Positions 62,038 to 64,000 of a stretch of DNA of 64,000 nt are shown here, one piece after another. The notes under the pieces were generated by a model. The model had not been told where the DNA came from. It saw only the letters and a list, made by a program, of their open reading frames with translations, and searched no databases. The DNA comes from Solirubrobacter sp963837485 (GTDB lineage Bacteria > Actinomycetota > Thermoleophilia > Solirubrobacterales > Solirubrobacteraceae): NCBI GenBank assembly GCA_963837485.1, contig CAWINP010000004.1, positions 806,001-870,000 on the forward strand, given 5' to 3'. Positions within the stretch are counted from its first letter, which is position 1; every line of letters starts with the position of its first letter. Position numbers and translations under genes: made by a program.

Positions 62038-62296
62038 AACAGATCGCGTCGCCCTCGTCCTCGGCGTCCAGGACCCTGTCATCGAGCAGGTCCAGGGCGC
62101 CGCTGTCGAGGTAGAGCTCGAGGCCGTCGGCCTCGATGACCTCGTCCTCGGCCCGCGGGGCGCCGGCCGGCTCGACCGTCAGCCCCGGCCCGCGCCCGTT
62201 GGCCGAGGACACGGTGAGCGAGATCCGCACGCCGCCCTGGTTCGGGTCGATGAGCGTCCTGATCGCGTCTACGGCCTCCTCGGTGATCATCACCAT
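62021..62296 (-). CDS. HesB/IscA-like protein lacking the iron-sulfur cysteines (91 aa)
   Basis: MVMITEEAVDAIRTLIDPNQ, GVRISLTVSS, EVIEADGLELYLDSGALDLL and a C-terminal DEGDAICFTV follow the A-type iron-sulfur scaffold fold, but the three conserved cysteines are absent; only one Cys (in AICF) remains. Similar cysteine-poor members are common in actinobacteria. It is unlikely to carry a cluster in the usual way. Confidence 0.75.
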   Translation of the reverse strand: MVMITEEAVDAIRTLIDPNQGGVRISLTVSSANGRGPGLTVEPAGAPRAEDEVIEADGLELYLDSGALDLLDDRVLDAEDEGDAICFTVRD

Positions 62297-62522
62297 GGTT
62301 GGAGTCTTCCCGCGTGCGCGGGCGCGTGCGGGCCTCGCGTCAGCGGGACAACAGCGCGCGCCACGTGTACGTGCCGACGATCCCGCGGAGAAGCATCTGG
62401 CCTCCTTGTCGGCGTTTCCCTGCGTCTCACCGCGAAGGCGTGAGTCGAACGGCCGCTGGTCGGCCGCCCAACATGGCTCACGCCCGCGTCGCCCACGGGC
62501 GCGTGGCGGACGCGCGTTCGCC

Positions 62523-62563
62523 GGATTACCGCGGCGCACCCGCCGCGCACCTTCCCGGGTATG
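62523..62563 (+). promoter_or_regulatory. GGATTACC-N26-GGGTATG promoter-like element
   Basis: GGATTACC 62523-62530 and GGGTATG 62557-62563, 26 bases apart. The ATG inside the box (62561) is unlikely to be the start; the next in-frame ATG at 62576 fits better. Confidence 0.5.
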
Positions 62564-62575
62564 CCGATCGACGAC

Positions 62576-63109
62576 ATGCGATCGGCTCGCACGCCCGGAT
62601 ATCCGCGTTACGCACGGACTCCAAGGCGCCTCCCGCGGCGGCTGCGCGCGACGCGAGCCGGATTGATCGTCGGACTCGAGCTGGCGGTCGCGGTGGCGCT
62701 GGCGTCGATGCTCGATGCGGAGCCTGGCGCGTCCGCCGCGCCTTCGGAGTACCTCGGAGCGGACGCCGTCGCACATGCCCCGGCGAGCTACCGCGGGCCG
62801 GTGATCGAGGTGCGCGGCCGGGTCGCGCAGCGTCCTAGCCGCGTCTCCTCGGGAGATCGCAACGCCTTCGTGCTTGCGGGGCGCGACGGTGGGCGTTTGC
62901 TCGTGGTGCCGGCCGGGCCCGCTCGCCTGCAGGCGTTCCGGATCGGGACGACCGTCGTCGTGCGGGGCACGCTCGTGCTCACCCCTTCGAGCCGCCGGCT
63001 CGCCCGGCGCCCCGCATCGCGCACCGCCGTGGCCAAGCGCGCGCACGCCCCCGCGCTGATCAAGGCCACCGCGGTCAGGTACGAGAGCGCGTCGCCCGCC
63101 GGCACGTGA
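62576..63109 (+). CDS. exported protein of unknown function (177 aa)
   Basis: Basic N-terminus, one hydrophobic helix (AGLIVGLELAVAVALASML) and an extracellular domain with PVIEVRGRVAQRPSRVSSG, RNAFVLAGRDGGRLLVVPAG and GTTVVVRGTLVLTPSSRR, which looks like a small OB-type beta barrel. ATG 62576 is chosen because the earlier ATG lies in the promoter box. It precedes the broken BrkB gene. Confidence 0.6.
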   Translation: MRSARTPGYPRYARTPRRLPRRLRATRAGLIVGLELAVAVALASMLDAEPGASAAPSEYLGADAVAHAPASYRGPVIEVRGRVAQRPSRVSSGDRNAFVLAGRDGGRLLVVPAGPARLQAFRIGTTVVVRGTLVLTPSSRRLARRPASRTAVAKRAHAPALIKATAVRYESASPAGT

Positions 63110-63119
63110 GGAGTGCGCC

Positions 63120-63808
63120 ATGGAGCGGACTCGCGTGCTGGCTGTCCGCGCCGTGCGCGAGTTCTTCAACGACGGTTGCACGCAGCGCGCCGCGGCGATC
63201 GCCTACTACTCGCTGCTGTCGATCTTCCCGCTCGTCATCTTGGCGGTGGCCGTGCTCGGCGCCGTCGCCGACACCCAGTCGGTGCGCGATCAGGTCATCG
63301 ACTTCGTGCTGCGGCGGGTCCCACTGCGGGCGCAGGCCGGGCGCGAGCAGCTGCGCGACCTGCTGCGCACGATCGCCGGCCACGCCACCGGGGTCGGCGT
63401 GTTCGGCGCCGCCGGCCTCGTGTTCGGGGCCAGCGGCGTGATGAGCGCGATCCGGCACGGGCTCAACGCCGCCTGGGACGTCGAGGATCCGCGGCCGCCG
63501 CTGCAGGGCAAGGCGGTCGACCTCCTGCTCGTCGCGGGCTTCGGGCTCGCCGCGGCGGCGTCCCTGGGCCTTTCGCTGGCACGCGGCCGCACGACACCTG
63601 GCCCGGGATCCTCGTGTTCGTCGTCGGGTTCGAGGCGACGAAGCTGGGGTTCTCGGCCTACCTGCAGCACTTCGCCCGCTACGACGCGGTCTACGCTTCG
63701 CTCGGAAGCGTCGTCGCCGCGCTCGTGTTCGTCTGGCTCGCAGGCTGCGTGCTGCTGCTCGCCGCCGAGACGGCGTCGGAGTGGGCGCGGCTGCGCGCCG
63801 AAGCCTAA
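63120..63808 (+). pseudogene. BrkB/YihY family membrane protein with deletion and frameshift
   Basis: MERTRVLAVRAVREFFNDGC, RAAAIAYYSLLSIFPLVILA and MSAIRHGLNAAWDVEDPRPP are the first half of a BrkB protein. After LGLSLARG (about 63590) the frame changes and the end follows: ILVFVVGFEATKLGFSAYLQ, RYDAVYASLGSVVAALVFVW and ETASEWARLRAEA. About 60 residues between are missing. Good ribosome site GAGGAG before the ATG. Confidence 0.7.
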
Positions 63809-64000
63809 GCACGCCGCCGGGCGGCGCGCCGCAGCCGCAGCAGGAGCGCGACGCCAACGCCGAGCCACACGATCGTTCGTGCGCCGCGCCCGTGCGGCTG
63901 CGGCTGCGGCTGCGCGGGCTGCGCCGCCGGCGCGGGTCGCGAGGCGACGCGCGTCCCGAGGCGCCGGCTCGGCCATCCGCTCACCGGCCCGACGATCGAG
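63805..64000 (-). CDS. C-terminal end of a membrane-anchored protein (partial)
   Basis: The minus-strand frame ending at TAG 63807-63805 reads GWPSRRLGTRVASRPAPAAQ, a Pro/Gln-rich stretch, TIVWLGVGVALLLRLRRAA and a basic end. One C-terminal helix follows a low-complexity linker. The gene starts outside the window; no family recognised. Confidence 0.45.
   Translation of the reverse strand, partial: SIVGPVSGWPSRRLGTRVASRPAPAAQPAQPQPQPHGRGARTIVWLGVGVALLLRLRRAARRRA

Overview
The window is GC-rich and coding-dense. Its gene content points to an aerobic actinobacterium, most likely of class Thermoleophilia (Solirubrobacterales-like). Reasons: the actinobacterial ctaCDE-qcrCAB order with a cytochrome c domain fused to CtaC and a diheme QcrC, Crp-type regulators of a kind I associate with this class, FG-GAP and arylsulfotransferase-like secreted proteins, and frequent GTG/TTG starts. 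This placement is inference; no rRNA or tRNA gene was seen. No mobile element, prophage or CRISPR array was recognised.

Layout. 0-6.7 kb: an operon for an acetophenone/acetone-carboxylase-type enzyme (two HyuA-like subunits, a small zinc-type gamma subunit and the start of the HyuB-like subunit), divergent from a GAF-PucR regulator. 6.7-8.4 kb: RidA, an M20 peptidase remnant, SRPBCC, TfoX-like and NfeD-like genes. 8.4-14.8 kb: two histidine kinase/response regulator pairs, an extra response regulator, an NhaD-type antiporter, a CBS protein and small membrane proteins. An 18-bp palindrome, ATGGGG-N6-SCCCAT, recurs seven times only in this stretch and looks like a local regulon operator. 14.8-26.6 kb: many broken genes (antiporter, sugar permease, FAD oxidoreductase, LuxR/TPR regulator, FG-GAP, deazaflavin reductase, beta-helix protein) among a few intact ones (M23 peptidase, YaaH-like, SRPBCC, DUF4396). 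26.6-34.3 kb: GH15 glycosidase, SDR, membrane proteins and a sigma factor fused to a Crp-type regulator. 34.3-44.8 kb: arylsulfotransferase-like protein, more two-component genes (several broken), a stand-alone Crp-type regulator, L,D-transpeptidase, universal stress protein, and PHP/YjdF/VTT remnants. 44.9-52.4 kb: one translationally coupled respiratory operon for the aa3 oxidase and bc1 complex, with two additional small genes. 52.4-64 kb: a YaaH transporter, an ATPase-GNAT-winged-helix regulator, an intact FG-GAP protein, a lipoprotein and amino acid permease pair, DUF2254, a cysteine-poor HesB-like protein and a broken BrkB.

Main observations. (1) The seven-site ATGGGG-N6-SCCCAT palindrome around the two-component cluster. 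(2) A second palindrome, ATGGTGG-N4-CCACCAT, upstream of both Crp-type genes and a universal stress gene. (3) A continuous sigma-Crp fusion protein. (4) An ATPase-GNAT-OmpR-type winged-helix regulator. (5) A GGNNNACC-N25/26-GGGTA promoter-like element placed so that transcripts would be leaderless. (6) A roughly 165-bp imperfect palindrome fitting exactly between two convergent stop codons. (7) About twenty decayed genes, including three head-to-head pairs in which both genes lost their 5' ends at one junction.
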